NCBI GenBank assembly: GCA_001599595.1
Contig: BCHH01000013.1
Coordinates: forward strand, 1,024,331 to 1,088,330
Direction: 5' to 3'
Length of the DNA stretch: 64,000 nucleotides
Origin: Beverwykella pulmonaria
Lineage: Eukaryota; Ascomycota; Dothideomycetes; Pleosporales; Melanommataceae
In this document: positions 54,173 through 64,000 of the stretch, in pieces
How the letters are laid out: each line of letters starts with the position of its first letter
Numbering within the stretch: position 1 is the first letter of the stretch
The notes under the pieces: generated by a model
What the model saw: only the letters and a program-made list of their open reading frames with translations
The model's database searches: none
What the model was told of the DNA's origin: nothing
Made by a program: the position numbers and the translations under genes

Positions 54173-56415
54173 ACGCATGTCGCCTCACGATGACGACCTG
54201 ACGTAACACCTGGTCGTTTCGTTTCGTTTGCAAAATCCTCATTCATGCAACAACCCTGACGACGCGGCTCCACCCGTCGTCGGTATCCATTTTTCCGTTT
54301 CGTTTCGTTTGCACGTTAAAGATGGGTCGTCGACCCACTGAGAGCCGCACCGATCGCTTTTGCGTTGCTGCTTTCCCGGCGTTCTGGGATTACATATGAA
54401 GCTAGCATTTGCACATTACTCGCGGGCAGTGGGCCCGCGCACACGGCATAGCAATGTGGACTCAGCGTAGGCTAAGGCGTTCTTTTTGGGTTTGGGGTTT
54501 TGGGTTTTCTCATTTTACTTTACGATGGGGTGTTGATTTTCCGTGCGAGATTTTTTGTTTGGCGCGATACCCGCTTGGACAACTTTTTCATACATTTATG
54601 ATCGCTTCTGTGTTTATTCGCATTTTTGTTCTCTTCCCGATCGTATACCTTTTCATCGTTTAGTATCTTGCATTCGACACCATTGTCTTAACGAAGCATA
54701 TCACGATTAGTCGTAGTCATTATTACGATATACATGATGGATAGATGCCAAAATTGGTTCATCTACTCCTACCCACTCTTCTCGAGATTCGCTTGCCTAA
54801 CACTTGCTCGTGCTGCCGAATTTCTAACATTGCGATGATCAAAACCTACCTTCCCAACACACGCTGCTTTCGCTTTGCGATCATCGGGATTTACCCTACT
54901 ACTTCGACGGCTTGGCGCGATGGATATAGGCAGGCCGCGTACTCCCCGAATTTTAGCACTCAACTTCAAGCATCATATGACGACGTTAAGCCTACCACCT
55001 ACACTTAGGTGCAGCTACAGTGAGACATACGGATTCGGGTCCCCATACATACTCCACACCCGTCGCTTACTTGCTCGCAAGGCACGCTCAGCTCATATGT
55101 CTTGCGGCTGTTTTGGAGTAGTACGTAGGAACATTTAATCCTTTGTGGGGTCGGGTTTACAGTCCTACTTCGACCTCACGTACGACTCCTTCAGCTCCTT
55201 CCGCTGTGAACTCATCTATCTGAAATCATAGCTGGAGATCTATCGTGATTAGTTCGTCATCGATTGAAACGAAACAGAAATCCACCCGCCCACTTGCTTT
55301 GCATGCATCTCCCGGTTGACAGCTGAGTGCATGGCATGGATTGCTTGCCTTGCCTTTGCGGTTCCTACGTGGTAAGGCTGTCAGGTGATGAAAGGCTAGC
55401 GTCCATGCAGCTGCGTGGGTGAGGCTGAGTGCCTTTACATTCAGTTGCATGAATTGCGCTTCGTCAGGTTCATGCTAGGATACTCGCTCAGCCTCCAACT
55501 CTGTCTTCGGCAAGACGGAAATCGCGCGAACGCACATCGCTTCATCGTATCATGCTTTATATGCACTTTGGATCCACCTACCATGTGCCTGCCTACCAGC
55601 GCCCTCCCTACGCAATACGATTCATTTTTCCCTAACACATCAGCCCAACCCATTATCCTGTCTTGTGGATCTTATCGCGACGCCGATATGGATTTGAGAC
55701 CATGGATCCGTAGTTCCTGCGTAGCTCGTTTCATGTTGAATCTTGACAAGACCTGGGTTTGGCGAGGTCGATGGCGCAATGTGTTGTTAAGTTTAGCTCC
55801 CGAGAGATAAACTCTGTGCTGGGTTCGTCGTTTGGGTGCGATAAGGAAAATGGGCCTAGAGGAATTCTAGATTTTGGAGCGTAGTGGGTTGGTGAAGGGA
55901 GGGTGGGTAGTGGGAAGTGGAAGCGAGCACGTGGCCGCTAAATATTTCCATGGGCTGAGGTCCGGCAATGGCAACAACGAACAAGAGGGGAGGCGATGGG
56001 TGAGTTTGATTTTATGGGGTTTTGCATTCCCCGCAATGTACGTCTCTACACCGAGGTTAATGTCGAAATCGAAAAATGTTTCCTTCGTCATCTTGGAAGA
56101 GACAGTGCTCTGGGAGCAGGATTTTTCTTTCTGAAAACAATTGTTTGCGTACGATCTCGCCTGCTTTTATCAGCGAACGTCATTGTTCCCAGGCGGAGAT
56201 AGGTGGAAGTGCAGAGGGCATACCTGTCTTGTCCATTGATACAACCGGCACTTCTGCAAGCACGGTCACTGCACATATAGCAATATATTGTTACCACTGA
56301 CCAAGCCGGTAGATGCAAAACGGAACGCTAACACCACATCACCATCTTCTCTCCTACCTCCCTTCATCCTCCTCCTTGAGACAATCGAAAACCAGCATCG
56401 GGATAACAAGTAAAG
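54173..56415. other. 2.2-kb gene-free region
   Basis: No supported gene. A repeated TTTCGTTTCGTTTGCA sequence occurs near 54215-54230 and again near 54296-54313. A CACGTG lies at about 55929. Confidence 0.45.
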
Positions 56416-59400
56416 ATGGCATCTGATAGCACAATGGAAGTTCCAAGGAAGTTGTGGGAGCATCCCAATCCAAAGCAAACAGAAATGTGGACGTTCATGC
56501 GGGGCGTAAATGCGAAGCGCGGGTTGGACATGCAGGTAAGACAACCTCCAATCCTCTGTCTCCTCAGGCCTCCATCGCTTGCTTTTTTTTTTCATATCAC
56601 ATGTCATATTCTATCTCTCTGTCTTGTTTTTGTTGTGAGCTCGCCTCTTCGCATTTGTTATTGTGTTATGTGTGAGCGCGCGAGATTCGTGTTCGACGCT
56701 CGGCTCTCCACTTTTGGGCTTGCGTCAAGCCTTCCCGCACCCTTATCGTTGCGTACCTGACGATCTTTATTTGCGGGGGTGGAGAGTTCGCCGTTGAGAT
56801 TTGTAGATCGGAGGATATCCGAACCTGCCCTTGGTGCGATCGCATTGCATTGTGGGTGTGGAGTGTGGAGTTTGGAGTTTTGTGCGCTCCGATTAGCCTC
56901 GTTCTACAGGCAAGCCATGAGGCTCGAGAACGGCATACTCATGGCTCTAGAGCGAGGCGGATTTTTTTTTTTCAAGTGCTTGTTTGAACATGTGCGCGGA
57001 TAGACGTGGCTGTTGGGATCTTTGATTTGGGTTTGGGGTCTGCGTCAGCATAAGATTTGCTTTTTTTTTCAACTTTTTTAACTTTTTTGGAGTGCGAAGG
57101 GGCTGGCTGCTGAGCAGATTCGATAACGGTCTGCTAACATATGCATGTACAGACGTTTAGGGAATTGTATGAGTGGAGCGTTGGGGATAGAAGGACGGAG
57201 TTTTGGGAGGATCTTTGGGAGGCAAGCGGGCTGGTGTATGAGGGGAGTTTTGAAAAGGTATGTCGATATATCCTTTTCCTTTGAGCCAATTCAAGATGAA
57301 GAATGGAAGGGTGCCAACTAAATTATTTCTTTCGTCTTCATGATATGTGTCAGTCTATTCTCGGACGCTATTTGTCGTTTTACAGTATATACTTACATTT
57401 GGTCTATGAAAGATGAAATGGATATTGTTCCTTCACTGTTCGTTATAACGGTCTCCTCCTCTTTATTTGTTGTCGCATTCTTTATCATCAACATGATATC
57501 GCTGTCGATGTTCCAATTCATTATTATTCTTAAACTCAGCTGCCATATCGATTTCAAACTTTGCTTCGTTTCTAGTTGCAGTTCTTCTTCCACTCTCTCT
57601 TACTTCCCTATCAAGTCTTCCTATCCATTCCCCACCAACACCATCAGGCCATTCATCAGCCCCACACCTATTAACCCCCCTAGGTCGTTGATCCCACCAT
57701 CCCCATGGACAAAATTCCCCACTGGTACCACGGCGTCTCCCTCAACTTTGCCGAAAACATTCTCTTTTCCTCCACCCCAGGCTCCCCGTCCATCCCCTCC
57801 ACCCTCCACAAAGAAGACGACAAGATCGCCCTCACCCAGATACGAGAAGGTGGCACTTCTGTCGCACACCAAACTTGGGGTGCACTCCGGTCCCGGGTCG
57901 CACACCTCACCTCAGCGTTCCACTCTTGCGGCATCAAGAAGGGAGATAGAGTAGCGGTTGTGGCGAGCACCAGTTTTGATACTTTTACCTGTTTCATGGC
58001 GATCACAGCTTTAGGGGGCTTGTTTAGTAGTTCCAGTACGGATATGGGGACGAAAGGGATACTGGAGAGGCTGGTGCAAATCAGGCCAAAGTATGTGTTT
58101 GCGGATGACTGGGCCGTGTATAATGGGAAGACGATTGATTTGCGGCCTAAAATCGGCGAGATTGTTGCAGGTATGCGGGACATATCCGAGTTTAAGGGTG
58201 TGGTTGTGCAGCCCAGATTCGAAGGGAAGACGGCGGACTTGAGGGGGTTGGAACGGACGGTTAGTCTGGAGATATTTCTAGAGAAAGGGAATAAGGAGGA
58301 CGAATTGAGATTTGAAAGGGTGGCGTTCCGCGATCCATTTTTAGTCGTGTATTCAAGTGGGACGACGGGAGTGCCCAAGTGTATTGTTCATTCTGTGGGG
58401 GGCGTACTAGTTAACGCTGCAAAAGAAGGAAAACTCCACAGAGAACTGGGGCCAGAGAGCGTGGTGCTGCAATATACGACTGTGAGTCCACATACCCACC
58501 CCAATCCCCAAACAACGAAGATATGGACATATACTGATAATACGGGGGGTTGGATAGACGGGTTGGATAATGTACCTCGTGAGCATCCAATGCCTCCTCC
58601 ATGGCTCCCGCTCCATCCTTTACGACGGCTCGCCCTTCGTCCCTTCTCCACACACTCTCCTATCCATAGCCACGACCCAACGCGTCACCGACCTAGGAAC
58701 CTCCCCACGATATCTGCACGAGCTAGAAAAGCACTCGATAATCCCACGCACACTCTTTGATCTCTCGTCGCTGAAATGCATCCTCACAACCGGCATGGTG
58801 CTCTCCGAATCGCAATTCGAATGGTTCTATGACGTTGCGTTCCCTCCGCACGTGCACCTGCGCAATATAGCTGGGGGTACCGATCTGGCTGGTGCTTTTG
58901 GCATCGAGAATCCGCTCACACCTGTTTATTCGGGAGGATGTCAGGGCCACGCACTAGGCGTGAAAATGGAAGTCTACGACAGCTCGATCCTCTCCGGACC
59001 AGGCCGCGCAGTCCCCGACGGTGAGCCCGGCGAACTTGTCGCCACAGCCTCGTTCCCCAATCAGCCCGTTTTTTTCTGGGGCGACGAAACAGGAGAAAAG
59101 TACCAGAATGCGTATTATACGCGCTTTCCGTCTGTGTGGACGCACGGCGACTTCATACAAGTGCACCCCGTGACGCGGCAGATACTGTTCCTGGGCCGCG
59201 CAGATGGGGTGCTGAACCCCAGTGGAGTCAGGTTTGGGAGCAGTGATATATACACTGTGATAGAAAGCCATTTCCCGGAGATTGCGGACAGTGTTTGTGT
59301 GGGGCAGAGGAGGGAGGGCGATAGCGATGAAAGTGTGATGCTGTTTTTGAAGATGAATGACAAGGAAGTATTTAGTGAGGAACTGGTTGAGAGGGTCAGG

Positions 59401-59721
59401 AGGAGGATAGGTGAGGAGAGAAGTAAGAGACATGTGCCGAAATATGTGTTTCAGACTTGGGATATTCCGGTATGTTTGAATTACCTTTTTTGGGTACCAT
59501 TTTGAGTGGGTGGTAAGGTGCTGACTGGTGCATAGACGACTGTCAACTTGAAGAAGGTAGAGTTGCCAGTCAAACAGATCGTCTCAGGACGCATCATCAA
59601 GCCATCCGGAACGCTAGCGAATCCTGAGAGCTTAAAGTTCTACTACCAGTTTGCCAAAGTGGAAGAGGTTGTTGAAAGGATGAAGAAGGAGAAGAATCAG
59701 AGCATGAAGAGTAAGCTTTAG
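56416..59721 (+). CDS. Acetoacetyl-CoA synthetase with C-terminal SKL
   Basis: Adenylate-forming enzyme converting acetoacetate to acetoacetyl-CoA for ketone-body or lipid/sterol use. Five exons, all phase 0, 706 aa: 56416-56535, 57153-57257, 57684-58481, 58558-59469 and 59536-59721. Introns are 617, 426, 76 and 66 nt; the first two are unusually long for this window. Motifs: N-terminal KLWEHPNPKQTEMWTFM, GVSLNFAENILF, the P-loop-like VVYSSGTTGVPK, GGTDLAGAFG, GRADGVLNPSGVRFGSSD, and near the end NLKKVELPVKQIVSGR with the catalytic lysine. The product ends KSKL, so it carries a canonical PTS1 and is probably peroxisomal, whereas the mammalian enzyme is cytosolic. An acyl-CoA synthetase relative is less likely given the GVSLNFAEN and GGTDL blocks. 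Confidence 0.93.
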
Positions 59722-59977
59722 GCAAGTGGAAGACTTACATTGATAGAAGGATAAACAAATTGGTAGACGTATGCAAGATAGAACTAGACATGAGTGAGAA
59801 AGAGCCGGTTTTCGTCAGATTCTACTACAAACCTATTCTAGCGAATGTCCCCAATTATTATTACAATTGTCCGAGGTGTTTATGGTACTAATTGAGATGC
59901 CCAAGTAATTTTCCTTCAAGCACCAGCTCCTTCTCAAAACGCAATCTGTGATCTAGGATATTTGGAAAGATGATTAT

Positions 59978-61052
59978 CTAAACGTCTAGTTTTGGAATAG
60001 CAACTTTACTCTTCTGCCTCCACAACATCCACGTACCGAAGACCGTAACAGCCGTCAATATGACAGTGACGAGGAAGAATAGCCACAGCCACCAGGAGTA
60101 GACTGGTTCATGGCAGGTACCATTGAAGTTGAAGAACGAGGCGCTGAAGAAGGTCCAGAATCATGAGCTGTGAGACCGAAACCAGGATGTGTATGAAATC
60201 TTTGCTACTCACAGCAGTGAATGCCGCTGGGAGGAAAATGACGGTGATAGTGGTAATGATCCGCATCAACCCGATTCTCTTGACATGGCAATCGCGACGC
60301 GGTATGAGATTTTGGAGATGTTCGTGCTCGTGGCTACGAGACTAAGGCTGTGTGCTGAGTCGCGCTGTGCTATGCCACTATATACCTGTTTTGTCGCATT
60401 AACTCGACTCGGCACCTTGAATAGATATGAATAAGATCGCGAACAGAAATGGAAGGGGGTTGTCTCACTGTTTGAACCAAAGCCTGCCCCCTCCTAGACA
60501 AATACTCGACTCGATCCGCCAGGCTTGCATTCCAGCATCGCAGATGCTCATGCGTTTCCAACAGCACACGTTCAATTTCCACGGCTTCATCTTTCTCATA
60601 CCCGTTCTTAACAGCAAGCAAGCGATACCGTCTCGCTATCCCGTCCAAAAATTCGAGTAACCGCACATTAGTCTTACACTGCCACGCATAGAACGCTAGA
60701 TTAGTGGTTGCGGCATTGAGGCTCTGCGATAAGACGTGTAAAGTCTATCGCTGTAAGATCTGGTGCAATATTATTAACATAGCGTCGTATGCCTAGAATT
60801 AATTCGTATCCGAATATTTCGTCGTGCCGTTGGTTTAGACTGTCCGAGCGACCTTTGAGGCTGTTGTGCAGGATGATGCTCGGGATGAGAAAGAATGTTT
60901 CCCGTGCAGCGCCGTGCTGCAATAGCTCGGGAAAAGTTTGAATCTCTGGACCTGGAAGGTCGTGCATAAATATGTACATGCGGCGGCTTTTGAAGTGAAA
61001 TGTTAGGGAGATGCTTCTCTGAAGAGTATGCTCACCTGGATAGGGTCTGTAC
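59978..61052 (-). pseudogene. Decayed CorA-like membrane protein gene
   Basis: The minus strand carries pieces of the fungal CorA-like family. They are VQTLSSRRMYIFMHDLPG... (exon 60779-60986 plus a short exon ending at 61037), NLAFYAWQCKTNVRLLEF to QALVQT (60469-60723), VYSGIAQRDSAH to the first membrane helix ITTITVIFLPAAFTA (60213-60385), and FFNFNG to the second helix WWLWLFFLVTVILTAVTVF, ending PKLDV (59978-60154). Two lesions break it. Exon 60213-60385 has 173 nt instead of 171, with an extra 2 nt after GCCATG near 60274, giving a TGA. The acceptor before the last exon reads TTCTGG where TTCTAG would fit. Only an intron I failed to model would rescue it; I favour a recent pseudogene. 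Confidence 0.6.
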
Positions 61053-61181
61053 AGTTTGCTTCTAGCTTTAAGTTTGCGGCTTACATATCAGTCGACTACG
61101 ATTCATTACAGGGATACGCACTCTACAAATTCCTCACCTAGAGATCCATCCTACACAATGACTTAAGGTCCTAGAACTCGA

Positions 61182-62471
61182 TTATACAGTATCAGGAACT
61201 GCCGCTCCCTCACCATCCACCATTCCCTCCTTCTCTTCTCTCCTCCTCTCCCTCTCCACTCCTTCCCCCAGCCCCCACAGCCTGTCCAACCTCCCAATCA
61301 TGCCCGCCCTCACTTCCTCCTTCGGCCACGCCTCTCTCGACATCACCACTCCCTCAAATACCCTCCACTCCTTCGGGGCTGGCACATTCGCTCCAGTTTC
61401 CTCATCTACGCACCCGTACGTCACAAAATCCAACAGATACCTCTGCACTTCAATCCCCCTCCTCGCGCTCTCCGCCCGCAGCATATCAAGCGGGCTCTCC
61501 ATCTTTGGTGCCCCCATCTCCCACCCCTCCCTAGCCAGAAGCCCCCAGAAATCTTCCGGGACCCCATTTTCCATCTCGTCATCCATCCATGGATGGTTTT
61601 CTGAATCCAGATCCTCTATCATATAGCCCTTAATTAACAAATCTATGATCTCATCGTAATCAAGCGAGTATCTGCCACTTAGCACATCATTAAGCATCGT
61701 CATGCTCTTCTGTCTAAGCAGCAGGTCACTCAACCCGCAAATCCCGTTCCCGATCACCGGGTCTGAGAAGCGCATGTCGAGCTTGACGAGGAAGAGGTGG
61801 AAGAGCAGGAGGTCGTTGTCGGCCCAGATCCTCTTGTCCCGGAGAAAGGAGAACCTCTTCTTGGTGGTGTTGCTATCCATAAGTACCCAGAACAGCATCA
61901 ACACTCTGTTCATGCCCTTCGGAACGCGATGGCCCTCGAGGGCCAATCTGGTCAGGATCTCTCGAACTACGGCGTCCCGGTAGAACACCATTTTCGTCCA
62001 CCGTATACTCGGGATGTCACGGGCGAGATGCGGCCGTCCGTCCATAGGGCGCAGCATCGGATCCGAGATCGTGAGTTCAGGGTATATCGTTGGCGAGAAA
62101 TTATATGCGGCGTCTGGCGCATGGTAGCGCGCGAAGTCGATCACAATAGACGTGCTATGTTTATTGAATCGATAATGGAATTCCTTGTCGATGGCGAAGA
62201 GGTCCATCATCGCTTGGGGCGGGAGTCGGATCGCGAATTGGAAGAAGAGATTCGGGTGGCGGACAAGGGCCTTGTAGACATTAAATCGCGGTTTCTCGCC
62301 GGGCTGTGTAGGGATGTAGGCAATGGGAACGCGTCGGTGGTGGTAGCGGCGGAGAATCTGTGGCTCGCTGGAGCTCTGAAGGTTGGAGAGGGTATTTTGT
62401 GGTTCGTTGTCTGCTTCGATGGCGTCTGTTGTGCGCTTGTTTTTGCCTTTGGTGCCTGCGTTGGTGTCCAT
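61182..62471 (-). CDS. Conserved ascomycete protein, F-box-like family (429 aa)
   Basis: Single exon. It belongs to a common Pezizomycotina family. After a variable head come HPNLFFQFAIRLP and MDLFAIDKEFHYRFNKH (the F-box-like part), then YPELTISDPMLRPMDGRP, SIRWTKMVFYRDAVVREIL, GHRVPKGMNRVLMLFWVLM and LVKLDMRFSDPVIGNG. Function unknown; substrate-receptor activity is only a guess. The ATG at 62471 in context CCAACATGG is chosen as the start. The open frame extends 129 codons further upstream to 62858, but that stretch is low-complexity. The C-terminus is E/R-rich. Confidence 0.8.
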   Translation of the reverse strand: MDTNAGTKGKNKRTTDAIEADNEPQNTLSNLQSSSEPQILRRYHHRRVPIAYIPTQPGEKPRFNVYKALVRHPNLFFQFAIRLPPQAMMDLFAIDKEFHYRFNKHSTSIVIDFARYHAPDAAYNFSPTIYPELTISDPMLRPMDGRPHLARDIPSIRWTKMVFYRDAVVREILTRLALEGHRVPKGMNRVLMLFWVLMDSNTTKKRFSFLRDKRIWADNDLLLFHLFLVKLDMRFSDPVIGNGICGLSDLLLRQKSMTMLNDVLSGRYSLDYDEIIDLLIKGYMIEDLDSENHPWMDDEMENGVPEDFWGLLAREGWEMGAPKMESPLDMLRAESARRGIEVQRYLLDFVTYGCVDEETGANVPAPKEWRVFEGVVMSREAWPKEEVRAGMIGRLDRLWGLGEGVERERRREEKEGMVDGEGAAVPDTV

Positions 62472-63129
62472 GTTGGCTGATGAGAGTTGTGTGCGCGTCG
62501 AGGGGAAGTCGTGCGGAGTGGTGCTGAGTGAGTTGGCGTAGTGGGCCTGGAAGATGCGTAAAAACGAGAGGAGGCAACACTCATATTCCGAATGACTGCG
62601 CGCGCGTTTTGGTGTTTTTTTGGTGTGTGTCACCTGTTTGACGGTGGGGGCAGATGTAGGTGGAAGTGGAAGTGAAAGTGGGAGTGGGAGTAGGAGTGGG
62701 AGTGAAAGAGATGATATAGCGCCAATTTGGCAGAGATAGTCTTGCACAATAGCAACACAAAGGATTAGAAAGGACGCCACTGGCTTATGTATAATCAGAT
62801 CTGCTAATGTCATAGGAACGGTGTAGAGACACAGTATTCGTAGTGGCCGTTGCCTCATTCTGGGTGAAGAACAAGGCAGTGAGAGACTGACTCACAATTG
62901 ATCTATTTCTGCGCTTACTCGTTCAAAACGTGGCCAGTCAGAGGGGAAAACAGTATGTAGTAGGAAAACGTGAATGGCGAATACCATCACTGATGGCCTG
63001 TTGAAGGCTATGACGCATCTAATCTAAACGCAACGAAATCACATGACCGCCGACCTAGGAGTGGATGAACACCGCCCTGAACTCCATTCCGTGACAGGAT
63101 CTTAGTACAGATGAGGAAAACAGAAAGCG
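62472..63129. other. Intergenic with purine-rich hexamer repeat
   Basis: The 658 bp hold the upstream region of the F-box-like-family gene and the 3' region of GTP cyclohydrolase I. The repeat at 62659-62709 lies here. Confidence 0.5.
62659..62709 (+). repeat. Purine-rich (GGAAGT/GGGAGT)n repeat
   Basis: About eight imperfect hexamers of the form RRRAGT, roughly 190 bp upstream of the start at 62471. Confidence 0.7.
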
Positions 63130-64000
63130 TTACTTCCGGTTGATGAGACTCAGGAACTCTTCCCTCGTTTTGGCGGTCGACCTCATACGGCCTAGCATGC
63201 AGCTTGTGGTGGTGGTCGCGCCCGTCTTCTGGACTCCTCTCATGACCATGCAGAGGTGGCTCGACTCGACTACAACGGCGACCCCCTGCGGTTGGAGCAT
63301 CTCGGAGAGTGCAAGGGCAACTTGTTTCGTGAGCCGTTCTTGGACTTGAAGTCTGCGCGAGAACATTTCGGCAATCCGGGCGAGCTTCGAGAGGCCGATG
63401 ACTCGACGGTTTGGAATGTAGCCTATGTGCATCTAGTCCCAATGTCAGCGTGCTAGCAACATGGTGGATGGCTGCACTGTATATACCTTTCCAGTAAATG
63501 GGACGAGATGGTGTTCACACAGGGAGAAAATCTCAATGTCCTTCACGATTACGAGCTCGTCATGGTCCTCGTGGAAGACAGCTCCATTCACGATGTCGCG
63601 CAGGTTTTCCTCGTATCCCTTTGTGAAAAATAGCAATGCCTTGGCATACCGTTCCGGTGTGTCGCGCAGGCCCTCTCGATCCGGGTCTTCGCCCACGCAT
63701 TCCAGAATCGTCCTGACGGCCCCAGCCAGCCTTGCCAGTCGCTCTTCTTTCTGCTCTTCGGTAGCTTCTTTTCTCTCCCTCGTTCCGCCACCTTGTACCA
63801 ATTAGTATGAGGTTTGCCGCCAACCTTGGCTCTACTTACTCGGCCAGCTCAGCCCATCGAAGTCGATAGTGGGGTGCTGGGTATACGGGCTCTGCGCGCG
63901 GCTCATGGCCAACGGCGTCGGAGCAACATCGTTCCCATTGGAGCCTTCCACGTCTATCTCGTGGTGTATTATCTTTTGCCGGTCTTGCGCGCCTCGATTG
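63130..64000 (-). CDS. FOL2: GTP cyclohydrolase I, 5' end outside window
   Basis: First enzyme of folate/tetrahydropterin synthesis: GTP to 7,8-dihydroneopterin triphosphate. Exons 63840->64000, 63487-63791 and 63130-63432, introns 48 and 54 nt, in phase. Motifs: DFDGLSWPS before the first splice, [40 protein letters not shown] block, [11 protein letters not shown] (zinc ligands Cys/His), [24 protein letters not shown], and [16 protein letters not shown] with the third zinc ligand Cys. The C-terminus is [11 protein letters not shown]. An ATG at 63906 could start translation, but the frame is open to the window edge ([16 protein letters not shown]) and fungal homologues have longer heads. Confidence 0.93.

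Noticed and set aside
57393..57954. 204-codon plus-strand frame covering intron 2 of acetoacetyl-CoA synthetase
   Set aside because: The first part is intronic and T-rich, the second an alternative frame of exon 3.
61797..62480. 227-codon plus-strand frame
   Set aside because: Antisense to the F-box-like-family gene, whose frame carries the family motifs.
62472..62858. 129-codon N-terminal extension of the F-box-like-family gene
   Set aside because: Low-complexity leucine/serine-rich translation of the purine repeat; the ATG at 62471 has better context.
1..64000. CRISPR arrays, rRNA genes and bacterial-type operons
   Set aside because: None seen; gene structure is eukaryotic throughout.

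Overview
The window is nuclear DNA of a filamentous ascomycete (Pezizomycotina). The evidence is short GT-AG introns (mostly 44-92 nt, often with a CTAAC/CTGAC branch site), HET and NACHT-WD40 genes, a Fot1/pogo-type transposon, LINE fragments, and typical ascomycete housekeeping genes (APC8, FPP synthase, SPX-EXS transporter, CipC-like protein, DHH exopolyphosphatase, GTP cyclohydrolase I). Dothideomycetes is my best guess, held weakly. Exon structures were assembled by hand from reading frames and splice signals; where the phases of every exon agree I treat the model as good.

Positions 1 to about 29,000 are a mosaic accessory region. At the left edge is a minus-strand NACHT-WD40 gene that runs off the window. 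A divergent small gene (2,984-3,402) may be its partner. Next come a transcription-factor-like gene split by a 1,915-bp Fot1/pogo element (4,815-8,512), an F-box-like fragment, and a housekeeping pair sharing a 252-bp divergent promoter: APC8 (minus) and farnesyl pyrophosphate synthase (plus). Then follow a decayed LINE, an intact six-exon SAM-like/AAA-ATPase-like/PD-(D/E)XK gene (minus), and, divergently from it, a complete HET-NACHT-WD40 gene (18,861-23,250) with twelve nearly identical WD40 units. A solo-LTR-like sequence, a conserved orphan gene with a Cys-rich tail and a 5'-truncated LINE close the region.

Positions about 29,400 to 64,000 are mostly conserved genes: a disordered protein rich in DPW and acidic-Phe/Trp motifs, an SPX-EXS (SYG1/XPR1-like) phosphate transporter, a CipC-like protein, an alpha/beta-hydrolase lacking its nucleophile, a PPX1-like exopolyphosphatase, a 1,761-aa conserved protein with a GC-AG intron, a disordered 502-aa protein, acetoacetyl-CoA synthetase ending in SKL, a decayed CorA-like gene, a 429-aa F-box-like-family protein, and GTP cyclohydrolase I cut by the right edge.

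Two themes stand out. The left part looks like a self/non-self recognition and conflict island: two related STAND NTPases with different N-termini, a possible small effector sharing a short motif with one of them, and a predicted NTPase-nuclease, all among transposons. The 32-40 kb stretch holds two phosphate/polyphosphate genes, with a CACGTG site ahead of the exopolyphosphatase. Several genes carry recent lesions or splice changes: the transposon-split regulator, the CorA-like gene, and a 2-nt indel in SYG1 apparently compensated by a shifted splice donor.
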